A DNA stretch of 64,000 bases from Chromatiaceae bacterium (GCA_024235255.1 JACKMT010000001.1:186001-250000); one strand, 5' to 3'. Shown: positions 36,287-45,607, numbered from the stretch's first letter. Numbers and translations: made by a program. The notes: generated from the sequence alone by a model not told the origin.

Positions 36287-36874
36287 ATGGTGCCTGCTGA
36301 CTCGCTATCCGTGGTCTTCTCCACTTTCACGTTAATTTCACTGGCCGAACTGGGTGATAAAAGCCAACTGGTCTGTATGACACTCGCCGCACGGCATCGC
36401 CACTGGCCAGTCATTCTGGGTGCTGCATCTGCATTTGTTGTGCTCAATTCGCTGGCGGTGCTGTTCGGCGCCGGAATCGCTGCTTGGGTGCCGGAGCAGG
36501 TGGTGGCTGGCGTGGTGGCAGTGTTGTTCGCGCTGTTTGGTATCCATGCTTTGCGGTCTACCGAGGATGCGGACGGTGAAGTTGTCGAGGAGCGGCCGGG
36601 ACACGGAATTTTCTTTACCACGCTGACGCTGATTTTTATAGCCGAGTTCGGCGACAAGACCCAGATCGCGGTAGCCGGTCTGGCCGGCAGCATGGCGTCG
36701 GTGCCGGTATGGATAGGCGCAACAGCCGCACTGGTACTGGTCTCGGCGCTGGGTGTCTTGGCCGGGCGGACGCTGCTGCAGCGGCTGCCCATCGTCTGGC
36801 TGCACCGCCTCGGCGGGGGGATTTTTCTGTTGTTTGCGTTGCTGGCAGCATGGCGGGCTCTGAGCCTGGCTTAA
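36287..36874 (+). CDS. TMEM165/GDT1 (UPF0016) family cation transporter
   Basis: 195 aa with six hydrophobic helices in two homologous halves, each with the family motif: ELGDKSQ near residue 22 and EFGDKTQ near residue 118. Members exchange Mn2+ or Ca2+ for protons. The start ATG 36287 is provisional since no good ribosome binding site is present. No manganese riboswitch was recognised upstream. The next gene is also a metal exporter, so the pair may form a metal-homeostasis unit. Confidence 0.88.
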   Translation: MVPADSLSVVFSTFTLISLAELGDKSQLVCMTLAARHRHWPVILGAASAFVVLNSLAVLFGAGIAAWVPEQVVAGVVAVLFALFGIHALRSTEDADGEVVEERPGHGIFFTTLTLIFIAEFGDKTQIAVAGLAGSMASVPVWIGATAALVLVSALGVLAGRTLLQRLPIVWLHRLGGGIFLLFALLAAWRALSLA

Positions 36875-36928
36875 GGTGTAAAACAGCATCTCACTCTGGC
36901 GAGAAAATATTTTTTCGGAACAACGTCG

Positions 36929-37894
36929 ATGCACTCATATACACTCGAAAAACTGCAGCACAGCCATAGCTTCTCCAGCAGCAACGAGAGGGGAGAGCGG
37001 CGCACCCGTTATGTGCTGCTGCTGACCGCAGTAACCATGGTTGTCGAAATTGTTGCCGGCAGCCTGTACGGTTCGATGGCGCTGTTGGCAGACGGCTGGC
37101 ATATGGGCACCCATGTCGCCGCATTCATGATCGCGATTTTTGCTTATCAGTACGCCAGCAAGCATGCCGAGAACCCGGAGTACTCCTTCGGCACTGGGAA
37201 GGTCAGCGTATTGGGCGGTTTCGCCAGCGCGGTGACGCTAACCGTGGTGGCATTGGTCATGCTGCTCGAATCCGTGCAGCGCATCATCGACCCGCATCCT
37301 ATCCAATTCAATGAGGCGATCGCGGTTGCCAGCCTGGGTCTTTTCATCAATGTCGTCAGTGCGCTGCTGCTGAAGGATGACGATCACCATCATCACCACG
37401 ACGAGCATGATGACGACCATCATCACGACCACCAACATCACGATCACAATCTGCGCGCGGCCTATTTCCACGTATTGGCCGATGCGCTGACGTCGCTGCT
37501 GGCGATTGTGGCGCTGGTATCGGGAAAATATTTCGGCTGGAACTGGATGGACCCGGTGATGGGTATAGTCGGCGCAATCATCATCACGCGCTGGTCATAC
37601 GGACTGGTGAAGCAGAGTGCGCCGATACTGCTGGATGCAAGTATCGACGAGAAGTACCAGACCGCGATCAAGACAGCGATCGAACGGGATGCTGACAACC
37701 GGATCTCCGACATGCACGTGTGGCGGGTCGGTGCCAACCACTATGCGGCCGTTATCTCTCTGGTGACGCACGATCCGCAATCGACCGAGCACTACAAACA
37801 GCTGCTGCAGGAATTCAAACAGCTTGCACATGTCACGGTCGAAGTGAACCTGTGTGCGGGAATGCCCTGTAGCACATTGGACTCAGCGCGATAA
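36929..37894 (+). CDS. dmeF: CDF family divalent metal efflux protein (DmeF-like)
   Basis: 321 aa. Six membrane helices, with metal-site residues in LLADGWHMGTHV (helix 2) and HVLADALTS (helix 5), and a cytoplasmic CDF domain. Between helices 4 and 5 there is a loop of about 25 residues made almost only of His and Asp, which is usual for DmeF-type Co/Ni/Zn exporters but especially long here. Function: proton-coupled efflux of divalent metal. A nickel link to the hydrogenase in the same window is possible but speculative. Confidence 0.9.
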   Translation: MHSYTLEKLQHSHSFSSSNERGERRTRYVLLLTAVTMVVEIVAGSLYGSMALLADGWHMGTHVAAFMIAIFAYQYASKHAENPEYSFGTGKVSVLGGFASAVTLTVVALVMLLESVQRIIDPHPIQFNEAIAVASLGLFINVVSALLLKDDDHHHHHDEHDDDHHHDHQHHDHNLRAAYFHVLADALTSLLAIVALVSGKYFGWNWMDPVMGIVGAIIITRWSYGLVKQSAPILLDASIDEKYQTAIKTAIERDADNRISDMHVWRVGANHYAAVISLVTHDPQSTEHYKQLLQEFKQLAHVTVEVNLCAGMPCSTLDSAR

Positions 37895-38036
37895 AACCCA
37901 TTCAAATTTTGCCATTTTTACCTGATCCGGTGTTGGTTGAACCTGTAATGGGGGGTAAATTGCCGAATCTTGACATTTGGCACATACGCCGCAATATGTC
38001 GATTAACTCAAAAAGCATACAAGCGGTGAACATACC

Positions 38037-38912
38037 ATGTTAAGAATCGGTCTCTTTCTGGCAACCAATCTGGCGATCATGCTGTTGATTAGCGTTGTTT
38101 TCCAACTGTTGGGCCTCGAAGGCATACTGGCCGCCAACGGCGTTGAGCTTAATCTTCAGGCGCTGGTGGTAATGTCGGGTATTATCGGTTTCGGTGGCTC
38201 GATTATCTCGCTGCTGATGTCCAAATGGATGGCGAAACGTTCGATGGGGGTTCACATCATCGACCGGCCCGCCAACGGCACCGAGTCCTGGCTGCTGGCG
38301 ACAGTACAGCGCCAGGCGGAAAAAGCGGGCATAGGAATGCCGGAAGTGGGCATATTCGACTCGCCGACGCCGAATGCCTTCGCCACTGGTGCCAACAGAA
38401 ATAACGCTTTGGTCGCGGTGAGCAGCGGACTGTTGCAGCAGATGGATCGCGGTGAAGTGGAGGCGGTGTTAGGTCACGAGGTTTCGCATGTCGCCAATGG
38501 AGACATGGTGACGCTGACGCTGATTCAGGGTGTGGTCAACACATTCGTGATCTTCTTCTCGCGCATACTGGGGCACTTCATCGACCGGGTCGTGTTCAAG
38601 AACGAGCGGGGTTTGGGAATGGGTTATTTCATCGGTTCGATTGTCGGGCAGATCGTCTTCTCGCTGCTGGCGAACATCATCGTTGCCTGGTTCTCGCGCA
38701 GGCGTGAATTCCGCGCCGATGCGGGTGGTGCCGACTTGGCGGGCCGCAACAAGATGATCGGCGCCTTGCGGCGCCTGCAGAGTGCCCAGTCAGCGCAGCC
38801 GCTGCCCAGTGAATTCGCCGCATTCGGCATCAGTGGCGGTGGGCTGAAAGAGCTGTTCAGCACACATCCGCCGCTGGAGGTGCGCATTCAGGCTCTGCAG
38901 TCCGGCCGCTGA
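38037..38912 (+). CDS. htpX: Membrane protease HtpX
   Basis: 291 aa zinc metalloprotease. Two N-terminal membrane helices, then the HEVSH zinc-binding site (about residue 147), two further helices and the conserved REFRADAGGADLAGR. It degrades damaged inner membrane proteins together with FtsH. Length and motif order are normal. Stand-alone with a promoter-like upstream region. Confidence 0.96.
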   Translation: MLRIGLFLATNLAIMLLISVVFQLLGLEGILAANGVELNLQALVVMSGIIGFGGSIISLLMSKWMAKRSMGVHIIDRPANGTESWLLATVQRQAEKAGIGMPEVGIFDSPTPNAFATGANRNNALVAVSSGLLQQMDRGEVEAVLGHEVSHVANGDMVTLTLIQGVVNTFVIFFSRILGHFIDRVVFKNERGLGMGYFIGSIVGQIVFSLLANIIVAWFSRRREFRADAGGADLAGRNKMIGALRRLQSAQSAQPLPSEFAAFGISGGGLKELFSTHPPLEVRIQALQSGR

Positions 38913-38964
38913 TCCGGGGTGTCGAGGGTGTCCGTCAACCCTTGCCTCTGGTATAACTGATTTC

Positions 38965-39387
38965 ATGCAACCCGGTTACCTCTATCTGGAAACCCACAAC
39001 AAGCACCCCGGCCTGGTGCGCTGCCTGACACTGGATCGCATGCCCTCAACGGAAGGCGGGTCGGTGGCTGGGGCAGGAATTCGTTATATTGCCCGCTTCA
39101 ACGACATCGATGCGGCGCAAATGCATGTTCAGAATGAACTGCGACATGCATTGGTGGATATCGATGAACACCTTTACCGCGTCGATGTTGCAACCGCGGT
39201 CGCTGCGGTCGAAGCGGACGAGCTGCGACACGAACGGGTGTGGATGGACATCACCCTGGACAATGCGGAGCTGCGCTCCCGAACCGACGATTACGTTGCC
39301 AAACACAATAGGCAGAATGCGATCTGGAGGTGGGTCGGTATGATCGCGCTCGGCTGGCTGTTGCTGGGACTGCTGGGCATTTTCTAG
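38965..39387 (+). CDS. Small tail-anchored protein, possible GIY-YIG/T5orf172-like domain
   Basis: 140 aa. The N terminus GYLYLETHNKHPGLVRCLT, the middle RYIARFNDIDAAQMHVQNELRHAL and the following strand resemble the T5orf172/MUG113 branch of GIY-YIG domains, but catalytic Tyr/Arg/Glu residues cannot be confirmed. The C-terminal 20 residues form a membrane helix (IALGWLLLGLLGIF), so the protein would be tail-anchored in the inner membrane. It follows htpX by 52 bases. Domain call is tentative. Confidence 0.55.
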   Translation: MQPGYLYLETHNKHPGLVRCLTLDRMPSTEGGSVAGAGIRYIARFNDIDAAQMHVQNELRHALVDIDEHLYRVDVATAVAAVEADELRHERVWMDITLDNAELRSRTDDYVAKHNRQNAIWRWVGMIALGWLLLGLLGIF

Positions 39388-39406
39388 GATCCATAATAAG
39401 CCCCGG

Positions 39407-40036
39407 TTATCTGAGCGGTTCGATCCACCTGAACGTGAGGTTGATACGCGGACCGATCGGTTTGCGCGTTTTCGGCACCTGGTGGAGCCAGTGGTGCTGC
39501 AGCGCACCGCCCATCAGCAGCAGCGAGTTGTCCGGCAGTTCTATATCTATTCGGTGGATGGATTTATCGCGGCGGTGTTTCAATTGAAAACGCCGCTGCT
39601 GCCCCAGACTAAGCGATGCAATAAACGGATCCCTGCCCAGCTCCGGCTCGTCGTCGGCATGCCAGGCCACACTGTCCTGTCCGTCTCGGTAGAGATTGGC
39701 GAGCACACTGTTGAAGCTGTGACCGCAGCGCTGCTCGATCAGTTCCCGGATGCGGATAAGCGGGTCGGCCCATGGAAGCGCCTGAAAACGGGTTCCCGAG
39801 TAGCGGTATGCGGCACCGTCCTCTCCGTACCAGGCGTTCAGTCGGGGAATCGGGATCAGCTTTCCGGCCATTCTGATCCGTGTCTGCTCCCACGCGAGGT
39901 TTGCGCTCAGCTGTTCGAACAGCGTCCGATGCACTGGTCCGGGCAGAAAATCCCGGATGAGCTGCAGTTCACCGCCCGCCAGCTGCCAGTGGCTGTTGAG
40001 TTCTTCCGGGAACAGCTCCGTCTGAGCGGCTCTCAT
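39407..40036 (-). CDS. alkB: AlkB-like 2-oxoglutarate/Fe(II) dioxygenase
   Basis: 209 aa. The iron-binding HxD is in VAWHADDEPELG, the second His lies in LQHHWLHQVP and the 2-oxoglutarate-binding arginine in GPRINLTFR. These enzymes remove alkyl groups from DNA or RNA bases. I chose ATG 40036 because it overlaps the sirtuin stop as ATGA; longer frames upstream run into the sirtuin gene. The sequence is closer to the eukaryotic ALKBH2/3-like branch (PRLNAWYG, YRYSG) than to E. coli AlkB. Confidence 0.88.
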   Translation of the reverse strand: MRAAQTELFPEELNSHWQLAGGELQLIRDFLPGPVHRTLFEQLSANLAWEQTRIRMAGKLIPIPRLNAWYGEDGAAYRYSGTRFQALPWADPLIRIRELIEQRCGHSFNSVLANLYRDGQDSVAWHADDEPELGRDPFIASLSLGQQRRFQLKHRRDKSIHRIDIELPDNSLLLMGGALQHHWLHQVPKTRKPIGPRINLTFRWIEPLR

Positions 40037-40863
40037 GCCAGCTGTTCCAGTAATTTGGGAAGCACGACTGCGCATCTCTCCACAACTTTAAGATCGAGCA
40101 GATCGTCTGCCCTGGTACGGCCGAGATTGATCGCGCCGATGGGCAAGCCAAGACGCTTTGCCTCTCGGCAGAAGCGAAATCCTGAGTAGACCATCAAAGA
40201 GGAGCCTACGACCAACAACGCATCCGCATCGTACAGTTTATCCATGCTGAAACGGACTCGTTCGGTGGGCACATTTTCCCCATAAAAGACCACATCGGGT
40301 TTCAAGATACCGCCGCATTCGTCACAGTCGACGAGCTTCAGGCTGAAAAAATCGAGCTTCTCCAGCAGCGCGTCACCATCCGGTGCCTGCGTGGCGTCCA
40401 AGTGGCGGAGCGCCGGATTGCGTCTCTCCAGTTCGCATTGCAGATTGCTGCGCAGTGTTGTCTTGCAACAGGTAAGACAGACGACCCGGTCGAGCCTGCC
40501 GTGCAGATCGGTGACATGCTGGCTGCCTGCCTGTTGATGCAGACCATCCACATTTTGCGTGATCAGATGATGCACATGCCCGAGCTTCTCCAACTCGGCC
40601 AATGCCCGGTGGGCCGCATTCGGTACGGCACTACCGAAGTGCCGCCAGCCGATTAGACTGCGCGACCAGTAACGCTTCCGGGTTTGTTCGTCTGCGATAA
40701 ATGCCGGACCCTGGATAGGCTGCCTGCACATCCAATCGCCGTTCTCGTCGCGATAGCCGGGAATGCCCGATGCAGCGCTTACGCCGGCACCGGTCAGTAC
40801 CAACAGCCTGGGGTGTTGGCTGACGAATGTAGCCAGCCGTTTGAGTCCGTTGACGATAGTCAT
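40033..40863 (-). CDS. NAD-dependent protein deacylase (sirtuin)
   Basis: 276 aa. NAD-binding motifs GAGVSAASGIPGYRD and TQNVDGLHQQAG are present, as is the catalytic His in DLHGRLDR. Zinc cysteines are in CLTC and CDECGG. The length and the extended region before the second zinc pair resemble the SIRT4-like class II branch. The start ATG 40863 (MTIVNGLKR) is chosen over an upstream ATG at 40932, as the preceding residues are unlike the family. Translationally coupled to the AlkB gene. Confidence 0.9.
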   Translation of the reverse strand: MTIVNGLKRLATFVSQHPRLLVLTGAGVSAASGIPGYRDENGDWMCRQPIQGPAFIADEQTRKRYWSRSLIGWRHFGSAVPNAAHRALAELEKLGHVHHLITQNVDGLHQQAGSQHVTDLHGRLDRVVCLTCCKTTLRSNLQCELERRNPALRHLDATQAPDGDALLEKLDFFSLKLVDCDECGGILKPDVVFYGENVPTERVRFSMDKLYDADALLVVGSSLMVYSGFRFCREAKRLGLPIGAINLGRTRADDLLDLKVVERCAVVLPKLLEQLA

Positions 40864-41127
40864 AGGGGTATGAGTATAATTATTTTTTAGCAATACTATC
40901 ACGTTGAATGAATTTTCCAGAATACGGTGCAACTATTCTGGTGCGCTTTCTTTACTGGATTCGCGTGTTCGCAGACGGTTTCTTCCGTAAGTTTGCCTAA
41001 TAGCCATGCACGAAGGTGCAGGTGCCGTTGCTTTCTGTGGTGCCGTCCCAATCGGACGTGAGCAGATCTGCGAAATCTCAGCTGATCCGATATACTGACG
41101 CACCACTATTCCCCAGAGAGAAAAAAG

Positions 41128-41793
41128 ATGTCGCTGCTACCGCATATTGAAATAGACCCCAAGTCACCGGCTGATGCATCGATTATCTGGCTTCATGGCC
41201 TGGGCGCGGATGGGCACGATTTTGAACCGATCGTGCCGGAACTCGGTTTACCTACCGATGCAGCAGTACGTTTCATATTTCCACATGCACCTGCGATTCC
41301 GGTGACCATCAACGCAGGCTATGTAATGCCTGCCTGGTACGATATTCTGGATATCAGCATCGATCGCAAGGTCGATGTGGCGCAGTTGATGAATTCTGCT
41401 GACGCAATTCGCAAGCTGATTGACAGGGAGGTAGAGCGGGGCGTGGAGAGCACGAGAATCGTGGTGGCAGGCTTCTCCCAAGGCGGCGCGGTAGCCATTC
41501 AGACGGCATTGACTTACCCGCGGCAGCTGGCCGGTCTGTTGGGCCTATCCACCTACTTTGCCACGGCGGAGAGTATTCAGCCGCATCCTGTCAATGCCGG
41601 ACTGCCGGTAAAAATCTGCCACGGCAGCGCCGATCCGATGGTGCCTGAGTTTATCGGTCGCAAAGGGGTCGAGAAACTGCGCGAGTTGGGCTACAACACC
41701 GAATATCAGACCTACCCGATCGAGCACAGCGTCTGCATGGAGGAGATCGCAGATATTGCGGTTTGGCTCAGGAGAGTGCTGTCGCTAGCGTGA
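41128..41793 (+). CDS. Carboxylesterase/phospholipase of the alpha/beta-hydrolase fold
   Basis: 221 aa. The nucleophile Ser is in GFSQGGA, Asp in CHGSADPMVP and His in IEHSVCMEE. This matches the acyl-protein thioesterase/carboxylesterase EstB family, soluble enzymes with broad ester specificity. GAGAG before the ATG gives a good ribosome binding site. The 195 bases upstream contain no gene. Confidence 0.9.
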   Translation: MSLLPHIEIDPKSPADASIIWLHGLGADGHDFEPIVPELGLPTDAAVRFIFPHAPAIPVTINAGYVMPAWYDILDISIDRKVDVAQLMNSADAIRKLIDREVERGVESTRIVVAGFSQGGAVAIQTALTYPRQLAGLLGLSTYFATAESIQPHPVNAGLPVKICHGSADPMVPEFIGRKGVEKLRELGYNTEYQTYPIEHSVCMEEIADIAVWLRRVLSLA

Positions 41794-41888
41794 GGCTATA
41801 AGCGATAGCCTGCTTGAAGTTGGTTCAGGAAAGCGTTGGAGGTCGTGCGAGAAAGGCGCTCCTTTGCCTTTCACCGGATTCTAATACG

Positions 41889-42530
41889 TTACTTCAAGTG
41901 CTTCTTTAGTCTCTCCTCTACCTCTGCGATCTTCGCTTTTGCCCGTGCTTGGGCTTCTGCCGTATTGGCCTGAACTTCAGCGGTCCTTGCCTGGGCTTTC
42001 GCCGTTTCCGCCTGGGCCTTGGCCGTTTCGGCTTGCGCCTGCGCTTCAGCCTGAAGTTCAGCCTGAGCTTCGGCAAGCTCATCATGTGCCGCTTTTTTGA
42101 TTCTGGCTATCTCTGCTTTTGCGTGATTCTGATGCTTCTCAATCTCCGCCTGATAACGTTTACTGACTTTATCGAGTTCGGCATTGGATTCCTTTTTTGC
42201 CTTGCTCAGATCCGCTGTATGCTGTTTGTTGAGACTGACAATCTGCTCTTCGAGCTGTTTCATTTTTGACCGGGTCTCTGTCAGCTCCTGCTCGACCTGC
42301 ATTACTTTTTCCTGTGCTTTCGCTGCCTGCTCCTGCGCTTCGGCTTTGATTTTTACGGCCTCTGCCTTCGCCTGTGTCGCTTCAGCTTTTGCTTTTGCCG
42401 TCTCAGCTTGAGCCTCGGCCTGCGCCATGACGATTTTCTCTTGCGAGCGTGCCACTTCGATTTGGGCTTTGGCAGTTTCCAGCTGAACTTTTGCTAGTTG
42501 CAACAGATTCTTCGACTCATTTGCGGCCAT
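41889..42530 (-). CDS. Long Ala/Lys/Gln/Glu-rich coiled-coil protein
   Basis: 213 aa, almost entirely Ala, Lys, Glu and Gln. Two blocks of seven-residue repeats (AQAETAK and variants) occur at about residues 33-75 and 160-200, with a more ordinary coiled coil (ELTETRSKMKQLEEQI) between. No signal peptide, no membrane helix, no cysteine or tryptophan. It probably forms a long rod or filament; function unknown. The C terminus ends KKHLK. Not assigned to a family. Confidence 0.75.
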   Translation of the reverse strand: MAANESKNLLQLAKVQLETAKAQIEVARSQEKIVMAQAEAQAETAKAKAEATQAKAEAVKIKAEAQEQAAKAQEKVMQVEQELTETRSKMKQLEEQIVSLNKQHTADLSKAKKESNAELDKVSKRYQAEIEKHQNHAKAEIARIKKAAHDELAEAQAELQAEAQAQAETAKAQAETAKAQARTAEVQANTAEAQARAKAKIAEVEERLKKHLK

Positions 42531-42675
42531 CTCTTATTCCCCATTTCAGCTAATATTGTGCGGCGGTTACTTTTTTCGGGCATATTAGATGAGTTAACCG
42601 GATCACACCAGGTTTGTCAGTAAGCAGAACGTATACGGCGGTGAAAAGCTAGTCGGCGAAACCGATGATTTCACG

Positions 42676-43557
42676 CTACGTCGGTATGTCGAATATGTGG
42701 ATTGATTGATCTTTGCTGCCCATGTCGGGGGTCTGACTCTCTTTTATTCTGTCGGAAACGGCGACTATACGGTTTTGCGCAATCCAGGATACGCCCTCGA
42801 CGTTGCCGTAGAGAATGGACCCATTCTCTGTGCGGGGGAAACTGTATGTCTGCCCGTCGTCGCGCCAGCTCCAGCGCTGTTCTTGAAAAACTCCGATCCA
42901 TAGCAAAGCGTTCTCCTGCGACACGACAGCGACACGATCACCGTCGACAGCCATTGCTGAGTAGTCGTTGAAGGCAACCGATTTCGGCAGCTTTATGGTG
43001 CCGAGGTGCGTCCATATGCGCCTATTTTTCACGAACAGCTGAATGCGGCCGCCGCCAGGTTCTTTTCCCGCCGAGCCGCTTTTGCACTTATTGCCTTCGC
43101 ATAAAGCAAGCACATAGTCCCGACGCTTTCGCCGCATATAGACCAGCGCCTCGAACCCCTTGTTTTCGCTCTCAAAGAGGAAGTCGATCCGGCGGTGCTT
43201 GAGGTATGCAAGCGATTCACCGTACTCGAATATCTCGGGTCGGTACTTGCCGCTCCTGGTTTTGCGCGATTCGATCAATAGATAGAACCGCTGCTTGTAA
43301 GGATTATAAGTGATGCACTCGTAGCCTCTTCGGCCGTGCGCCATACCGAACAGTCCGTTCATCCGATTTGCAGACAAGTCGTCGGCAAGTTTTGCAACAT
43401 CGGTCCGGTTGTCAAACACGACATAAAACATTCCATTCATGGCCAGTACGCCGCTGGCCTCCAATGCGCCGGCTGGCGGCCGGTTCGGAAACAGATCCCC
43501 TATTTTTTTTTCATCTACCAGCCGCAAGTAGTTCATCATCGTTTCAGCTGCTCGCAT
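42676..43557 (-). CDS. Hypothetical protein, possible beta-propeller-like
   Basis: 293 aa without signal peptide or membrane helix. Repeated strand-like segments (GMFYVVFDNR, ECITYNPYKQRFYLLIE, GFEALVYMRRKRRDYVLALCEG, DRVAVVSQENALLWIG, NRIVAVSDRI) recall blade repeats of phytase-esterase-like propellers, but no sequence signature is decisive. Several strongly basic patches. It lies 57 bases downstream of pyruvate kinase on the same strand and may be co-transcribed. Function unknown. Confidence 0.6.
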   Translation of the reverse strand: MRAAETMMNYLRLVDEKKIGDLFPNRPPAGALEASGVLAMNGMFYVVFDNRTDVAKLADDLSANRMNGLFGMAHGRRGYECITYNPYKQRFYLLIESRKTRSGKYRPEIFEYGESLAYLKHRRIDFLFESENKGFEALVYMRRKRRDYVLALCEGNKCKSGSAGKEPGGGRIQLFVKNRRIWTHLGTIKLPKSVAFNDYSAMAVDGDRVAVVSQENALLWIGVFQEQRWSWRDDGQTYSFPRTENGSILYGNVEGVSWIAQNRIVAVSDRIKESQTPDMGSKDQSIHIFDIPT

Positions 43558-43614
43558 GGTTGTATGGGTATGCGGGAGGGGTATCGCAACGGAACAGATC
43601 GAGAACGCAGTACA

Positions 43615-45072
43615 TCAATCTTCCAAATTCAAAATCCGAATCAGGTCGGTACCTCCGGCGGTCTGCTGGTAACCGGAGGTCACCACAACCGTATCTCCAG
43701 CGCCAAAGAAGCCCATTTTTCTAGCTTCATCAAGCGCGAAGGCCAGCTTCTCCCGGTCGTCGCCACCGCCGTCATAGAGGATTGGAGTTACCCCCCAGTT
43801 CAGCGAGAGCCTGCGCGCCACAGGCTTGGCGCGGGTGACTGCGAGAATAGGGCACTCCGGACGATGTTTGGAGACCAGCCGGGAGGTAAAACCAGTATCC
43901 GTGAGGGTGAGGATTGCAGCCGCGCGAAGATTTTGCGCCATACCGACCGCGGACTGAGCGATCGCGTCGGCTATCCGGTTGGCGGGATTGGGCAGAATGG
44001 TTTGCAGATAGCCGTATTCGTTCAACGAAGATTCGGCCTGAATGGCGAGGGTAGCCATTGTCTTCACCGCAGCGACCGGATACTTTCCCATTGCGGTCTC
44101 ACCCGACAACATCACTGCTGAGCTGCCATCCAGTATGGCGTTGGCCACGTCGCTGGCTTCGGCTCTGGTGGGTTTGGGGTTGCGCTCCATGGAGGCGAGC
44201 ATCTCGGTAGCGGTGATCGCCGGTTTGCCGTTGGTAACCGTCATCCGGATGATTTTTTTCTGGAAGCCGGGCACTTCCGCAAGCGGCAGCTCCACTCCCA
44301 GGTCGCCTCGGGCGACCATGATGCCATCGGCTGCGGCAACGATCGATTCCAGATTGGCCAAACCGGCCCGGTTTTCGATTTTTGCAATAATCGGGATGGT
44401 CCGGTCATATTCAACCAGAATCTCCCGCATCCGATAGATATCGGCCGATTGCTGGACGAAAGAGGCTGCCAGATAGTCCACGTCATTTTCCGCCGCGAAA
44501 GCCAGCTCTTTGACCACATCGTCACGGTATTCCGGACTGACGGAGCTCAACGCGAGTTCGGTTTCGGGTAGATTGACGCTCTTATTTTCGCGCAGACGGC
44601 CGCCATGTATCACCTTGCAATGAATTTGGCTGTTGTCAACCTGGATAACTTCCAGTTCCATCGCGCCGTCGTCCAACAGGATAGGCGTACCCGGTTCAAC
44701 CTCTTCGGGCAGACTATGATTCGAAATCGATACCCCGTTCTTGTTGCCGATCCGGCCGTCGGTAAATAGAGTAAAGTGATCGTCGACGGCGAGATGGATT
44801 GGACGATTTATCAATTTTCCGGTGCGAATCTCGATGCCGCGGGTATCCACCATGATAGCAACCTGTCTGCCGAGCTCGGCTGCAGCCGCGCGGATGCGTT
44901 GAATGCGTTTACGGTGCTCCTTGTAAGTGCCATGGGAAAGATTCAGTCGGGCAACGTTCATGCCCGCGCTGATCATGGCTTTGAGCGTCTCAGGTGAATC
45001 GCTGGCGGGCCCGATGGTGGCAATGATTTTGGTCTTGCGGTACTGAAAAGCTGCGAGCACTGGGTTCTCCAA
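43615..45072 (-). CDS. pyk: Pyruvate kinase (divergent)
   Basis: 485 aa. The catalytic lysine and metal ligands are in IIAKIENRAG and MVARGDLGVE, and PTRAEASDVANAILDG is intact. Two usual signatures are altered: DTRGIEIRTG where DTKGPEIRTG is expected, and ITATEMLASM where ATQMLESM is expected. It turns phosphoenolpyruvate and ADP into pyruvate and ATP. The length is standard and includes the C-terminal allosteric domain. In a carbon-fixing cell it would feed pyruvate-derived biosynthesis. Confidence 0.93.
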   Translation of the reverse strand: MENPVLAAFQYRKTKIIATIGPASDSPETLKAMISAGMNVARLNLSHGTYKEHRKRIQRIRAAAAELGRQVAIMVDTRGIEIRTGKLINRPIHLAVDDHFTLFTDGRIGNKNGVSISNHSLPEEVEPGTPILLDDGAMELEVIQVDNSQIHCKVIHGGRLRENKSVNLPETELALSSVSPEYRDDVVKELAFAAENDVDYLAASFVQQSADIYRMREILVEYDRTIPIIAKIENRAGLANLESIVAAADGIMVARGDLGVELPLAEVPGFQKKIIRMTVTNGKPAITATEMLASMERNPKPTRAEASDVANAILDGSSAVMLSGETAMGKYPVAAVKTMATLAIQAESSLNEYGYLQTILPNPANRIADAIAQSAVGMAQNLRAAAILTLTDTGFTSRLVSKHRPECPILAVTRAKPVARRLSLNWGVTPILYDGGGDDREKLAFALDEARKMGFFGAGDTVVVTSGYQQTAGGTDLIRILNLED

Positions 45073-45182
45073 ATAATGTCAGCGAAAAGAATATTTGTGT
45101 ATTCTAACTCAATTGATCTCTGCTTACGGTGTATACACGTGCAGACTGGCGACGCCGGCAGGATTACTGCAAGGGTTGAGTT

Positions 45183-45464
45183 TTGTTACCGAATGAGTTG
45201 CGCGCACTTCGTCCCTGGATTATCGGTGCAATACTGTGGCTGATACTCAGCGTTTTAGTGTCAGTGGAGCATTTGCGCAGCGCCCAGCCCGACTATCTGT
45301 TGGAACTCGGCGCACTGATGTCCATGCTCTGGCTTCAGTTTGCCTTTGCCGGCTTGTTCAACACATTGCGAAACGAACGTGGGCGCAGGGCTCTCTTTTT
45401 CCTCGTGATTGCGATTGTGCCGCCGCTGCTGCTCTATTGCATCAATACCATTCTGCTTTGGTGA
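45183..45464 (+). CDS. Small three-helix membrane protein
   Basis: 93 aa from a TTG start. Hydrophobic segments at about residues 11-28, 41-58 and 69-92 suggest three membrane helices; charged residues between them are consistent with an inner membrane protein. CAAGGG before the start gives a weak ribosome binding site. Divergent from pyruvate kinase. Not recognised. Confidence 0.5.
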   Translation: MLPNELRALRPWIIGAILWLILSVLVSVEHLRSAQPDYLLELGALMSMLWLQFAFAGLFNTLRNERGRRALFFLVIAIVPPLLLYCINTILLW

Positions 45465-45607
45465 AAAGGCAACCCGGCGCCCAGCCAAAGTGTTTGGGTA
45501 AATCCGCAACGCCACGGTAAAGCGTACTCACACAAAATCGGCTATGCCTTTGACTTGGTGATTACCGTTTTCGGCAAATAAGTTGTTACAGAAGGAGCAG
45601 GGAATAA

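Noticed and set aside
45465..45581. Open frame continuing after the TGA of the 93-aa membrane protein, suggesting readthrough or selenocysteine
   Set aside because: Only 38 codons, no SECIS-like hairpin recognised, and such a stretch is expected by chance.
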